A DNA stretch of 64,000 bases, from contig CM075773.1 of the NCBI GenBank assembly GCA_037974665.1, positions 25,422,353 to 25,486,352 on the forward strand, read 5' to 3'. The DNA comes from Ehretia macrophylla (Eukaryota; Streptophyta; Magnoliopsida; Boraginales; Ehretiaceae). Each line of letters opens with the position of its first letter. The stretch's first letter is position 1. The notes beneath the pieces were generated by a model that saw only the letters and a list, made by a program, of their open reading frames with translations, made no database searches and was not told where the DNA came from. Below are positions 48,585-61,510 of this stretch, piece by piece. A program made the position numbers and the translations under genes.

Positions 48585-51500
48585 TTGATTCGTAAAGAGT
48601 TACGCGGCCCACAGTATACCGTTGGAAAGCTCTCCGAGAGCTCTACGACGGGACAGCCAAGCTATGCTTCGCTGGGCCTTTTTTCAGAGCCCAAAATCGA
48701 ACGTTTTCATCAGTTTCGGGACACTTTTCTTCTTTTGCGCTGTTTTTCCGTCCCGGATCGTACGTCGTGCGCCGCGAAAAGGGCGACAACCCAATCTGTC
48801 CCATTTTTGTTACCGAATCCCGCAGCACCTTGGGCGAGACAGCTTCGATTCGCGTAGAGGCTGGGCCCGCACACCGAGGGCGTGGGGCTTGCGGCCAAGT
48901 CTCTGTCGCTCCGGAACCCATAACTTTTGATCCGTAAAGAGTTACCCGGCCCACAGCATACCGTTGGAAATCTCTCCGAGAGCTCTCCTCCGGGACAGCC
49001 AAGCTTCGCTCTGCTGTGCCTTTTTTCGGAGCCCAAAATCGAACGATTTCATCAGTTTCAGGACACTTTTCTTCTTTTGTGCTATTTTTCCGTCCCGGAT
49101 CGTAAGTCGTGCGCTGCGAAAAGGGCGACAACCCAATCCGTCCCATTTTTATTACCGAATCCCGCGGCACCTTGGGCGAGACAGCTTCGCTTCACGTGGA
49201 GGCTGGGCCGGCAAACCGAGGTCGCGGGGCTTGGGACCAGGTCTCCGCCGCTCCAGAGCCCATAACTTTTGATCTGCAAAGAGTTGCGCGGCCCACAGCA
49301 TACCATTGGAAAGCTCTCCGAGAGCTCTACGATGGGGCAGCCAAGTTACGCTTCGCTGTGCCTTTTTTCGGAGCCCAAAATCGATCGTTTTCATCAGTTT
49401 CGGGACACTTTTCTTCTTGTCCGCTGTTTTTCCGTCCCGGATCGTACGTCGTGCGCCGCGAAAAGGGCGACAACCCAATCCGTCCCATTTTTGTTACCGA
49501 ATCCCGGGGCACCTTGGGCGAGACAGCTTCGATTCGCGTAGAGGCTGGGCCCGCAAACCGAGGGCGTGGGGCTTGCGACCAAGTCTCCATCGCTCCGGAG
49601 CCCATAACTTTTGATCCGTAAAGAGTTACGCGGCCCACAGCATACCGTTGGAAAGCTCTCCGAGAGCTCTACGACGGGACAGCCGAGCTATGCTTCGCTA
49701 GGCCTTTTTTCGGTGCCCAAAATCAAACATTTTCATCAGTTTCGGGACACTTTTCTCTTTTCGCGCTGTTTTTCCGTCCCGGATAGTACGTCGTGCGCCG
49801 CGAAAAGGGCGACAATCCAATCCGTCCCATTTTTGTTACCGAATCCCGCGGCACAATGGGCGAGACAGCTTCGCTTCGCGTAGAGGCTGGGCCCGCAAAC
49901 CGGGGGCGTGGGGCTTGGGACCAAGTCTCCGTCGCTTTGGAGCCCATAACTTTTGATCCGTAAAGAGTTACGCGGCCCACAGCATACCGTTGGAAAGCTC
50001 TCCGAGAGCTCTACGACGGGACAGCCAAGCTATGCTTCGCTGGGCCTTTTTTCGGTGCCCAAAATCAAACATTTTCATCAGTTTCGGGACACTTTTCTTC
50101 TTTCGCGATGTTTTTTCATCCCGGATCGTACGTCGTGCGCCGAAAAAAGGGCGACAACCCAATCCGTCCCATTTTTGTTACCGAATCCCGCGGCACCTTG
50201 GGCGAGATAGCTTCGATTCGCGTAGAGGCTGGGCCCACAAACCGAGGGCGTGGGGCTTGCGACCAAGTCTCCGTCGCTCCTGAGCCCATAACTTTTGATC
50301 CGTAAAGAGTTACGCGGCCCACAGCATACCGTTGGAAAGCTCTCCGAGAGCTCTACGACGGGAAAGCTAAGCTTTGCTTCGCTGGGCCTTTTTTCGGAGC
50401 CCAAATTTTAACGTTTTCATCAGTTTCGGGACACTTTTCTTCTTTCGTGCTGTTTTTCCGTCCCGGATCGTACGTCGTTCGCAGCGAAAAGGGCGACAAC
50501 CCAATCCGTCCCATTTTTGTTACCGAATCCCGCGGCACCTTCGGCGAGACAGCTTCGCTTCGCGTAGAGGCTGGGCTCGCAAACCGAAGGCGTGGGGCTT
50601 GGGACCAGGTCTCCGTCGTTCCCGAGCCCATAACTTTTGATCCGTAAAGATTTACACGGCCAACAGCATACCGTTGGAAAGCTCTCCGAGAGCTCTACGA
50701 CGGGGCAACCAAGCTTCACTACGCTAGGCCTTTTTTTGGTGCCCAAAATCGAACATTTTCATCAGTTTCGGGACACTTTTCTTTTTTCGCGCTGTTTTTC
50801 CGTCCCGGATCGTAAGTCGTGCGCCGCGAAAAGGGCGACAACCCAATCCATCCCATTTTTGTTACCGAATCCCGCGGCACCTTAGGCGAGACAGCTTCGC
50901 TTCGCGTAGAGGCTGGGCTCGCAAACCGAAGGCGTGGGGCTTGGGACCAGGTCTCCGTCGCTCCGGAGCCCATAACTTTTGATCCGTAAAGAGTTACGCG
51001 GCCCACAGCATACCGTTGGAAAGCTCTCCGTGAGCTCCACGACGGGATAGCCCGCTGTGCTTCGCTGGGCCTTTTTCCGGAGCCCAAAATTGGACGTTTT
51101 CATCAGTTTTGGGACACTTTTCTTCTTTTGCGCTGTTTTTCCGTCGCGGATCGTAAGTCGTGCGCCGCGAAAAGGGCGACAACCCAATCCGTCCCATTTT
51201 TGTTACCGAATCCCGCGGCACCTTGGGCGAGACAGCTCCGATTGGCGTAGAGGTTGGGCCCCCAAACCGAGGGCGTGGGGCTTGCGACCAGGTCTACGTC
51301 GCTCCGGAGCCCATAACTTTTGATCCGTAAAGAGTTACGCGGCCCATAGCATACCGTTGGAAAGCTCTCCGAGAGCTCTACGACGGGGCAGCCAAGCTGT
51401 GCTTCGCTGTACCTTTTTTCGGAGCCCAAAATCGAACGTTTTCATCAGTTTCGGGACATTTTTCTTCTTTCGCGCTGTTTTTCCGTCCCGGATCGTACGT

Positions 51501-52345
51501 CGTGCGCCGCGAAACGGGCGACAACCCAATCCATCCCATTTTTGTTAGCGAATCCCGCGGCACGTTGGGCGAGACAGCTTCGCTTCGCGTAGAGGCTGGG
51601 CCCACAAACCGAGGGCGTGGGGCTTGGTACCAGGTCTCCGTCGCTCCGGAGCCCATAACTTTTGATCCGTAAAGAGTTATGCGGCCCACAGCATACCGTT
51701 GGAAAGCTCTCCAAGAGCTCTACGACGGGGCAGCCAAGCTTTGCTTCGCTGGGCCTTTTTTCGGAGCCCAAAATCGAACGTTTTCATCAGTTTCCGGACA
51801 TTTTTCTTCTTTCGCGCTGTTTTTCCGTCCCGGATCGTACGTCGTGCGCCGCAAAAAGGGCGACGACCCAATCCGTCCCATTTTTGTTACCGAATCCTGC
51901 GGCACCTTGGGCAAGACAGCTTCGCTTCGCGTAGAGGCTGGGCCCACAAACCGAGGGCGTGGGGCTTGGTACCAGGTCTCCGTCGCTCCGGAGCCCATAA
52001 CTTTTGATCCGTAAAGAGTTACGCGGCCCACAGCATACTGTTGGAAAGCTCTCCGAGAGCTCTACGATGGGGCAGCTAAGCCTTGCTTAGCTGGGCCCTT
52101 TTTCGGAGCCCAAAATCGAACGTTTTCATCAGTTTCGAGACACTTTTCTTCTTTTGCGCTGTTTTTCCGTCCCGGATCGTACGTCGTGCGCCGCGAAAAG
52201 GGCGACAACCCAATCCGTCCCTTTTTTGTTACCGAATCCCGCGGCACCTTGGGCGAGACAGGTTCGATTCGCGTAGAGGCTGGGCCCGCAAACCGAGGGC
52301 GTGGGGCTTGCGGCCAAGTCTCCGTCGCTCCGGAGCCCATAACTT

Positions 52346-52687
52346 TTGATCCGTAAAGAGTTACGTGGCCCACAGCATACCGTTGGAAAGCTCTCCGAGA
52401 GTTCTACGACGATATAGCCAAGCTATGCTTCGCTGTGCCTTTTTTCGGAGCCCAAAATCGAACATTTTCATCAGTTTCGGGACACTTTTCTTCTTTCGCG
52501 CTATTTTTCCGTTCCGGATTGTACGTCGTGCGCCGCGAAAAGGGCAACAACCCAATCCGTCCCATTTTTGTTACCGAATCCCGCGGCACATTGGGCGAGA
52601 CAGCTTCGATTCGCGTAGAGGCTGGGCCCGCAAACCGAGGGCGTGGGGCTTGCGACCAAGTCTCCGTCGCTCCGGAGCCCATAACTT
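52346..52687. repeat. Full-length sister of the 328-bp monomer at 40416
   Basis: It shares the rare words GACGATATAGCC, GTTCCGGATTG and GGGCAACAACCC and the CACATTGGG variant with 40416, at an offset of 11,930 bp, but keeps CGACCAAGTCTCCG. It differs from 40416 at AACATTTTC versus AACGTTTTC. Confidence 0.8.
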
Positions 52688-53029
52688 TTGATTCGTAAAG
52701 AGTTACGCGGCCCACAATATACCGTTGGAAAGCTCTCCGAGAGCTCTACGACGGGACAGCCAAGCTTTGCTTCGTTGTGCCTTTTTTCGGAGCCCAAAAT
52801 CGAACGATTTCATCAGTTTCAGGACACTTTTCTTCTTTTGTGCTATTTTTCCGTCCCGGATCGTACGTCGTGCGCCGCGAAAAGGGCGACAACCCAATCC
52901 GTCCCATTTTTGTTACCGAATCCCGCGGCACCTTGGGCGAGACAGCTTCGCTTCGCGTAGAGGCTGGGCCCGCAAACCGAGGGCGTGGGGCTTGGGACCA
53001 GGTCTCCGTCGTTCCAGAGCCCATAACTT

Positions 53030-55081
53030 TTGATCCGTAAAGAGTTACGCGGCCCACAGTATAACGTTGGAAAGCTCTCCGAGAGCTCTACGACGGGACA
53101 GCCAAGCTACGCTTCTCTGTGCCTTTTTTCGGAGCCCAAAATCGAACGTTTTCATCAGTTTCGGGACATTTTTCTTCTTTTGCGCTGTTTTTCCGTCACG
53201 GATCGTACGTCGTGCGCCGCGAAAAGGCCGACAACCCAATCCGTCCCATTTTTGTCACCAAATCCCGCGGCACCTTGGGCGAGACAGCTTCGCTTCGCGT
53301 AGAGGCGGGGCCCACAAACCGAGGTCGTGTGGCTTGGTACCAGGTCTCCGTCGCTCCGGGGCCAATAACTTTTGCTCCGTAAAGAGTTACGCTGCCCACA
53401 GCATACCGTTGGAAAGCTCTCCGAGAGCTCTACGACGGGAGAGCCAAGCTTTGCTTCGCGGTGCCTTTTTTCGGAGCCCAAAATCGAACGTTTTCATCAG
53501 TTTCGGTATACTTTTCTTCTTTTGCGCTGTTTTTCCGTCCCGAATCGTACGTCGTTCGCCGCGAAAAGGGCGACAACCCAATCCGTCCCTTTTTTGTAAC
53601 CGAATCCCGCGGTACCTTGGGCGAGACAGCTTCGATTCGTGTAGAGGCTGGGCCCACAAACCGAGGGCGTGGGGCTTGCGACCAAGTCTCCGTCGCTCCG
53701 GAGCCCATAACTTTTGATCCGTAAAGAGTTACGCGGCCCACAGCATACCGTTGGAAAACTCTCCGAGAGCTCTACTACGGGACAACCAAGCTTCGCTCTG
53801 CTGTGCCTTTTTTCGGAGCCCAAAATCGAACGATTTCATCAGTTTCAGGACACTTTTCTTCTTTTGTGCTATTTTTCAGTCCCGGATCGTAAGTCGTGCG
53901 CCTCGAAAAGGGCGACAACCCAATCCGTCCCATTTTTGTTACCGAATCCAGCAGCACCTTGGGTGAGACAGCTTCTCTTCGCGTAGAGGCTGGGCCCGCA
54001 AACCGAGGGCGTGGGGCTTGGGACCAGGTCTCCGTCGCTCCAGAGCCCATAACTTTTGATCCGTAAAGAGTTACGCGGCCCACAGTATAACGTTGGAAAG
54101 CTCTCCGAGAGCTCTACGACGGGACAGCCATGCTTCGCTTCGCTGTGCCTCTTTTTGGAGCCCAAAATTGAACGATTTCATCAGTTTCAGGACACTTTTC
54201 TTCTTTTGTCCTATTTTTCCGTCCCGGATCGTAAGTCGTGCGCAGCGAAAAGGGCGACAACCCAATCCGTCCCATTTTTGTTACCAAATCCCGCGGCACC
54301 TTGGGCGAGACAGCTTCGCTTTGCGTAGAGGTTGGGCCCGCAAACCGAGGGCGTGGGGCTTGCGACCAAGTCTCCGTCGCTCCGGAGCCCATAACTTTTG
54401 ATCCGTAAAGACTTACGCGGCCCACAGTATACCGTTGGAAAGCTCTCCGAGAGCTCTACGGCGGGACAGCCATGCCTCGCTTCGCTGTGCCTTTTTTTGG
54501 AGCCCAAAATTGAACGATTTCATCAGTTTCAGGACACTTTTCTTCTTTTGTGCTATTTTTCAGTCCCGGATCGTAAGTCGTGCGCCTCGAAAAGGGCGAC
54601 AACCCAATCCGTCCCATTTTTGTTACCGAATCCAGCAGCACCTTGGGTGAGACAGCTTCTCTTCGCGTAGAGGCTGGGCCCGCAAACCGAGGGCGTGGGG
54701 CTTGGGACCAGGTCTCCGTCGCTCCAGAGCCCATAACTTTTGATCCGTAAAGAGTTACGCGGCCCACAGTATAACGTTGGAAAGCTCTCCGAGAGCTCTA
54801 CGACGGGACAGCCAAGCTACGCTTCTCTGTGCCTTTTTTCGGAGCCCAAAATCGAACGTTTTCATCAGTTTCGGGACATTTTTCTTCTTTTGCGCTGTTT
54901 TTCCGTCACGGAACGTACGTCGTGCGCCGCGAAAAGGGCGACAACCCAATCCGTCCCATTTTTGTTACCGAATACCGCGACACCTTGGGCGAGACAGCTT
55001 CGCGTCGCGTTGAGGCTGGGCCCACAAACCGAGGGCGTGGGGCTTGGTACCAGGTCTCCGTCGCTCCGGAGCCCATAACTA
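53030..55081. repeat. Nested local duplications of one to two monomers
   Basis: The unit at 53030 recurs at 54740 (offset 1,710 bp, 5 units), sharing CAGTATAACG, GCTACGCTTCTCTG and CCGTCACGGA. The unit at 53714 recurs at 54398 (offset 684 bp, 2 units), sharing TTTTTCAGTCCC, GCCTCGAAAAGG, AATCCAGCAGC and GGGTGAGACAGCTTCTC. Three D-type units are consecutive here (53714, 54056, 54398), the only such run. Confidence 0.75.
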
Positions 55082-55423
55082 TTGATCCGTAAAGAGTTAC
55101 GCGGCCCATAGCATACCGTTGGAAAGCTCTCCGAGAGCTCTACGACGGGACAACCAAGCTATGCTTCGCTGTGCCTTTTTTCGGAGCTTAAAATCGAACG
55201 TTTTCATCAGTTTCGGGACACTTTTCTTCTTTTGCGCTGTTTTTCGGTCCCGGATCGTACGTCGTGCGTCGCGAAAAGGGCGACAACACAATCCGCCCCA
55301 TTTCTGTTATCGAATCCCGCGGCACCTTGGGCGAGACAGCTTCGCTTCGCGTAGAGGCTGGGCCCACAAACCGAGGGCGTGGGGCTTGGTACCAGGTCTC
55401 CGTCGCTCCGGAGCCCATAACTT
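55082..55423. repeat. Partial E-type monomer
   Basis: It has CGGTCCCGG, GCGTCGCGAAAAGG, ACACAATCCGCCCC and TTATCG but lacks TTTTAAGATG. It resembles the right half of 21948 and is isolated from the other E-type units, which lie at 25-36 kb. Confidence 0.65.
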
Positions 55424-56107
55424 TTGATCCGTAAAGAGTTACGTGGCCCACAGCATACCTTGGGAAAGCTCTCCGAGAGCTCTACGACGGGACAACCAAG
55501 CTATGCTTCGCTGTGCCTTTTTTCGGAGCCCAAAATCGAACGTTTTCATCTGTTTCGGGACACTTTTCTTCTTTTGCGCTGTTTTTCCGTCCCGGATCGT
55601 ACGTCGTGCGCCGCGAAAAGGGCGACAACCCAATCCGTCCCATTTTTGTTATCGAATCCCGCGGCACCTTGGGCGAGACAGCTTCGCTTCGCGTAGAGGC
55701 TGGGCCCACAAACCGAGGGCGTGGGGCTTGGTACCAGGTCTCCGTCGCTCCGGAGCCCATAACTTTTGATCCGTAAAGAGTTACGTGGCCCACAGCATAC
55801 CTTGGGAAAGCTCTCCGAGAGCTCTACGACGGGACAACCAAGCTATGCTTCGCTGTGCCTTTTTTCGGAGCCCAAAATCGAACGTTTTCATCAGTTTCAG
55901 GACACTTTTCTTCTTTTGCGCTGTTTTTCCGTCCCGGATCGTACGTCGTGCGCCGCGAAAAGGGCGACAACCCAATCCGTCCCATTTTTGTTACCGAATC
56001 CCGCGGCACCTTGGGCGAGACAGCTTCGCTTCGCGTAGAGGCTGGGCCCGCAAACCGAGGGCGTGGGGCTTGGGACCAGGTCTCCATCGCTCCAGAGCCC
56101 ATAACTT
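55424..56107. repeat. Two-monomer duplicate of about 45531-46214
   Basis: At an offset of 9,893 bp this pair shares TTTTTGTTATCG (first unit) and CAGTTTCAGGACAC with CTCCATCGCTCCAGAGCC (second unit). Both units here carry CATACCTTGGGAAAG, also found at 41769 and 45189. Confidence 0.75.
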
Positions 56108-56549
56108 TTGATCCGTAAAGAGTTACGCGGCCCACAGCATACCGTTGGAAAGCTCTCCGAGAGCTCTACGACGGAACAGCTAAGCTTTGCTTCGCTGGGC
56201 CTTTTTTCGGAGCCCAAAATCGAACGTTTTCATCAGTTTCGAGACACTTTTCTTCTTTTGCGCTGTTTTTCCATCCTGTATCGTACGTCGTGCGCCGCGA
56301 AAAGGTCGACAACCCGATCCTTCCCATTTCTGTTACCGAATCCCTTGGCACCTTGGGCGAGACAAATTCGCTTCAACTAGAGGCTGGGCCCGCAAACCGA
56401 GTGCGTGGGGCTTGGGACCAGGTCTCCGTCGCTCCGGAGCCCATAACTTTTGATCCGTAAGGAGTTACGGGGCCGACAGCATACCGTTGGAAAGCTCTCC
56501 GAGAGCTCTACGATGGGGCAGCCAAGCTTCGCTTCACTGTGCCTCTTTT

Positions 56550-58850
56550 TGGAGCCCAAAATCGAACGTTTTCATCAGTTTCAAGACATTTTTCTTCTTT
56601 TGTGCTATTTTTCCGTCCCGGATCGTAAGTCGTGCGCCGCGAAAAGGGCGACAACCCAATCCGTCCCATTTTTGTTACCGAATCCCGCGGCACCTTGGGC
56701 GGGACAGCTTCGCTTCGCGTAGAGGCTGGGCCCGCAAACCGAGTGCGTGGGGCTTGGGACCAGGTCTCCGTCGCTCTAGAGCCCATAACTTTTGATCCGT
56801 AAAGTGTTACGCGGCCCACAGTATACCGTTGGAAAGCTCTCCGAGAGCTCTACGACGGGACCGCCAGGCGTCGCTTCGCTGGGCCTTTTTTGGAAGCCCA
56901 AAATCGAACGTTTTCATCAGTTTCGAGACATTTTTCTTCTTTTGCGCTATTTTTCCGTCCCGGATCGTACGTCATGCGCCGCGAAAAGGGCGACAACCCA
57001 ATCCGTCCCATTTTTGTTACCGAATACCGCGGCACCTTGGGCGAGACAGCTTCGCTTCGCGTAGAGGCTGGGCCCACAAACCGAGGGCGTGGGGCTTGGT
57101 ACCAGGTCTCCGTGGCTCCGAAGCCCATAACTTTTGATCCGTAAAGAGTTACGCGGCCCACAGCATACCGTTGGAAAGCTCTCCGAGAGCTATACGACGG
57201 GACAGCTACGCTTCGCTTCGCTGGGCCTTTTTTCGGAGCCCAAAATTGAACGTTTTCATCAGTTTTGGGACATTTTTTTTCTTTTGCGATGTTTTTTCGT
57301 CCCGGATCGTACGTCGTGCGCCGCGAAAAGGGCGACAACCCAATCCGTCCCATTTTTGTTACCGATTCCCGCAGCACCTTGGGCGAGACAGCTTCGCTTC
57401 GCGTAGAGGCTGGGCCCACAAACCGTGGGCGTGGGGCTTGGTACCAGGTCTCCGTCGCTCCGGAGCCCATAACTTTTGATCCGTAAAGAGTTACGCGGCC
57501 CACAGCATACCGTTGGAAAGCTCTCCGAGAGCCCTACGACAGGACAGCCAAGCTATGCTTCGCTGTGCCTTTTTTCGGAGCCCAAAATCGAACGTTTTCA
57601 TTAGTTTCGGGACACTTTTCTTCTTTTGCGCTGTTTTTCCGTCCCGGATCGTACGTCGTGCGCCGCGAAAAGGGCGACAACCCAATCCGTCCCATTTTTG
57701 TTACCGAATCCCTCGGCACCTTGGGCGAGACAGCTTCGCTTCGCGTAGAGGCTGGGCCAACAAACCGAGGGGGTGGGGCTTGGGACCAAGTCTCCGTCGG
57801 TCCGGTGCCCTCACCTTTTGATCCGTAAAGAGTTACACGGCCCACAGCATACCGTTGGAAAGCTCTCCGAGAGCTCTACGACGGGACAGCCAAGCTATGC
57901 TTCGCTGTGCCGTTTTTCGGAGCCCAAAATCGAACGTTTTCATCAGTTTCGGGAAACTTTTCTTCTTTTGCACTGTTTTTCCATCCCGGATCGTACGTCG
58001 TGCGCCGCGAAAAGGGCGACAACCCAATCCGTCCCATTTTTGTTACCGAATCCCGCGGCACCTTAGGCGAGACAGCTTCGCTTCGCGTAGAGGCTGGGCC
58101 CACAAACCGAGGGCGTGGGGCTTGGTACCAGGTCTCCGTCGCTCCGGAGCCCATAACTTTTGATCCGTAAAGAGGTACGCGGCCCACAGCATACCGTTGG
58201 AAAGCTCTCCAAGAGCTCTACGACGGAACAGCCAACCAATGCTTCGTTGTGCCTTTTTTCGGAGCCCAAAATCGAACATTTTCATCAGTTTCGGGACACT
58301 TTTCTTCTTTCGCGCTGTTTTTCCGTCCCGGATCGTACGTCGTGCGCCGCGAAAAGGGCGACAACCTAATCCGTCCCATTTTTGTTACCGAATCCCACGA
58401 CACCTTGGGCGAGACAACTTCGATTCGCGTAGAGGTTGGGCCCGCAAACCGAGGGCGTGGGGCTTGCGACCAAGTCTCCGTCGCTCCAGAGCTCATAACT
58501 TTTGATCCGTAAAGAGTTACGCGGCCCACAGCATACCGTTGGAAAGCTCTCCGAGAGCTCTACGACTAGACAGCCAAGCTATGCTTCGCTGTGCCTTTTT
58601 TTGGAGCCAAAAATCGAACGTTTTCATCAGTTTCGGGACACTTTTCTTCTTTTGCGTTGTTTTTCCGTCCCGAATCGTATGTCGTGCGCCGCGAAAATGG
58701 CGACAACCCAATCCATCCCATTTTTGTTACCGAATCCCGCGGCACCTTGGGCGAGACAGCTTCGCTTCGCATAGAGGCTGGGCCCACAAACCGAGGGCGT
58801 GGGGCTTGGTACCAGGTCTCCGTCGCTCCGGAGCCCATAACTTTTGATCC
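56550..58850. repeat. Segmental duplication, right copy (partner about 42550-44850)
   Basis: This is the partner of the left copy at an offset of 13,997 bp. Differences are few and partly clustered, for example GTCGGTCCGGTGCCCTCACC here against GTCGCTCCGGTGCCCATAAC there. The F2 unit here (57134) is closer to consensus than its partner at 43137. Confidence 0.85.
56792..58159. repeat. F1-F2-G-H cassette
   Basis: All four diagnostic units are in order: CCAGGCGTCGC, GAGAGCTATACGACGG, GAGAGCCCTACGACAGG, TTACACGGCC. It lies inside the segmental duplication. Confidence 0.78.
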
Positions 58851-59527
58851 GTAAAGACTTACGCGGCCCACAGTATACCGTTGGAAAGCTCTCCGAGAGC
58901 TCTACGACGGGGCAGCCAAGCTGTGCTTCGCTGGGCCTTTTTTCAGAGCCCAAAATCGAACGTTTTCATCAGTTTCGGGACACTTTTCTTCTTTCGCGCT
59001 GTTTTTCCGTCCCTGATCGTACGTCGTGCGCCGCGAAAAGGGCAACAACCCAATCCGTCCCATTTTTGTTACCGAATCCCGCGGCACCTTGGGCGAGACA
59101 GCTTCGCTTCGCGTAGAGGCTGGGCCCACAAACCGAGGGCGTGGGGCTTGGTACCAGGTCTCCGTCGCTCCGGAGCCCATAACTTTTGATCCGTAAAGAG
59201 TTACGCGGCCCACAGCATACCGTTGGAAAGCTCTCCGAGAGCTCTACGACGGGACAACCAAGCTATGCTTCGCTGTGCCTTTTTTCAGAGCCCAAAATCG
59301 AACGTTTTCATCAGTTTCGGGACACTTTTCTTCTTTCGCGCTGTTTTTCCGTCCCGGATCGTACGTCGTGCGCCGCGAAAAGGGCGACAACCCAATCCGT
59401 CCCATTTTTGTTACCGAATCCCGCGGCACCTTGGGCAAGACAGCTTCGATTCGCGTAGAGGCTGGGCCCGCAAACCGAGGGCGTGGGGCTTGGGACCAAG
59501 TCTCCGTCGCTCCGGAGCCCATAACTT

Positions 59528-60895
59528 TTGATCCGTAAAGAGTTACGCGGCCCACAGCATACCGCTCGAAAGATCTCCGAGAGCTCTACGAGGGGACCAC
59601 CAGGCGTCGCTTTGCTGGGCCTTTTTTGGAAGCCCAAAATCGAACGTTTTGATCTGTTTCGGGACATTTTTCATCTTTTTCGCTATTTTTCCTTCCCGGA
59701 TCGTACTTCGTGAGGCGCGAAAAGGACGACCACCCAATCCGTCCCATTTTTGTTACCGAATACCGCGGCACCTTGGGCGAGACAGCTTCGCTTCGCGTAG
59801 AGGCTGGGCCCACAAACCGAGGGCGTGGGGCTTGGTACCAGGTCTCCGTGGCTCCGGAGCCCATAACTTTTGATCCGTAAAGAGTTACGCGGCCCACAGC
59901 ATACCGTTGGAAAGCTCTCCGAGAGCTATACGACGGGACAGCTACGCTTTGCTTCGCTGGGCCTTTTTTCGGAGCCCAAAATTGAACGTTTTCATCAGTT
60001 TTGGGACATTTTTCTTCTTTCGCGCTGTTTTTTCGTCCCGGATCGTACGTCGTGCGCCTCGAAAAGGGCGACAACCCAATCCGTCCCATTTTTGTTACCG
60101 ATTCCCGCCGTACCTTGGGCGAGACAGCTTCGCTTCGCGTAGAGGCTGGGCCCACAAACCGAGGGCGTGGGGCTTGGGACCAAGTCTCCGTCGCTCCGGA
60201 GCCCATAACTTTTGATCCGTAAAGAGTTACGCGGCCCACAGCATACCGTTGGAAAGCTCTCCGAGAGCCCTACGACAGGACAGCCAAGCTATGCTTCGCT
60301 GGACCTTTTTTCGGAGCCCAAAATCGAACGTTTTCATTAGTTTCGGGACACTTTTCTTCTTTTGCGCTGTTTTTCCGTCCCGTATCGTACGTCGTGCGCC
60401 GCGAAAAGGGCGACAACCCAATCCGTCCCATTTCTGTTACCGAATCCCTTGGCACCTTGGGCGAGACATATTCGCTTCACCTAGAGGCTGGGCCAACAAA
60501 CCGAGGGCGTGGGGCTTGGGACCAAGTCTCCGTCGCTCCGGTGCCCATAACTTTTGATCCGTAAAGAGTTACACGGCCCACAGCATACCGTTGGAAAGCT
60601 CTCCGAGAGCTCTACGACGGGACAGCCAAGCTTTGCTTCGCTGGGCCTTTTTTCGGAGCCCAAAATCGAACGTTTTCATCAGTTTCAGGACACTTTTCTT
60701 TTTTTGCGCTGTTTTTCTGTCCCGGATCGTACGTCGTGCGCCGCGAAAAGGGTGACGACCCAATCCATCCTATTTTTGTTACCGAATCCCGCGGCACCTT
60801 AGGCGAGACAGCTTCGCTTCGCGTAGAGGCTGGGCCCACAAACCGAGGGCGTGGGGCTTGGTACCAGGTCTCCGTCGCTCCGGAGCCCATAACTT
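59528..60895. repeat. F1-F2-G-H cassette, eight units after the previous one
   Basis: F1 at 59528 is strongly diverged (CATACCGCTCGAAAGATC, GAGGGGACCACCAGGCG, TTTTGATCTGTTTCGG, TTTTTCCTTCCCGG, GTGAGGCGCG). F2, G and H are clear. The spacing from the 56792 copy is exactly 2,736 bp. Confidence 0.75.
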
Positions 60896-61510
60896 TTGAT
60901 CCGTAAAGAGTTACGCGGCCCACAGCATACCGTTGGAAAGCTCTCCGAGAGCTCTACGACGGGACAGCCAAGCAATGCTTCGTTGTGCCTTTTCTCGGAG
61001 CCCAAAATCGAACATTTTCATCAGTTTCGGGACACTTTTCTTTTTTCGCCCTGTTTTTCCGTCTCGGATCGTACGTCGTGCGCCGCGAAAAGGGCCACAA
61101 TCAATCCGTCCCATTTTTGTTACCGAATCCCGCGGCACCATGGGCGAGACAGCTTCGCTTCGCGTAGAGGCTGGGCCCGCAAACCGGGGGCGTGGGGCTT
61201 GCGACCAGGTCTCCGTCGTTCCGGAGCTCATAACTTTTGATCCGTAAAGAGTTACGCGGCCCACAGAATACCGTTGGAAAGCTCTCCGAGAGCTCTACGA
61301 CTGGACAGCCAAACTTTGCTTCGCTCGGCCTTTTTTCTGAGCCCAAAATTGAACGTTTTCATCAGTTTCGGGACACTTTTCTTCTTTCGCGCTGTTTTTT
61401 CGCCCCGGATCGTTCGTCGTGCGCCGCGAAAAGGGCGACAACCCAATCCGTCCCATTTTTGTTACCGAATCCCGCGGCACCTTGGGCGAGACAGCTTCGC
61501 TTCGCGTACA

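Noticed and set aside
59586..60239. 217-codon minus-strand frame as a real protein
   Set aside because: It is two repeat units read through in phase. The same length recurs at 36712-37365 and 56850-57503, in duplicates of the same monomers.
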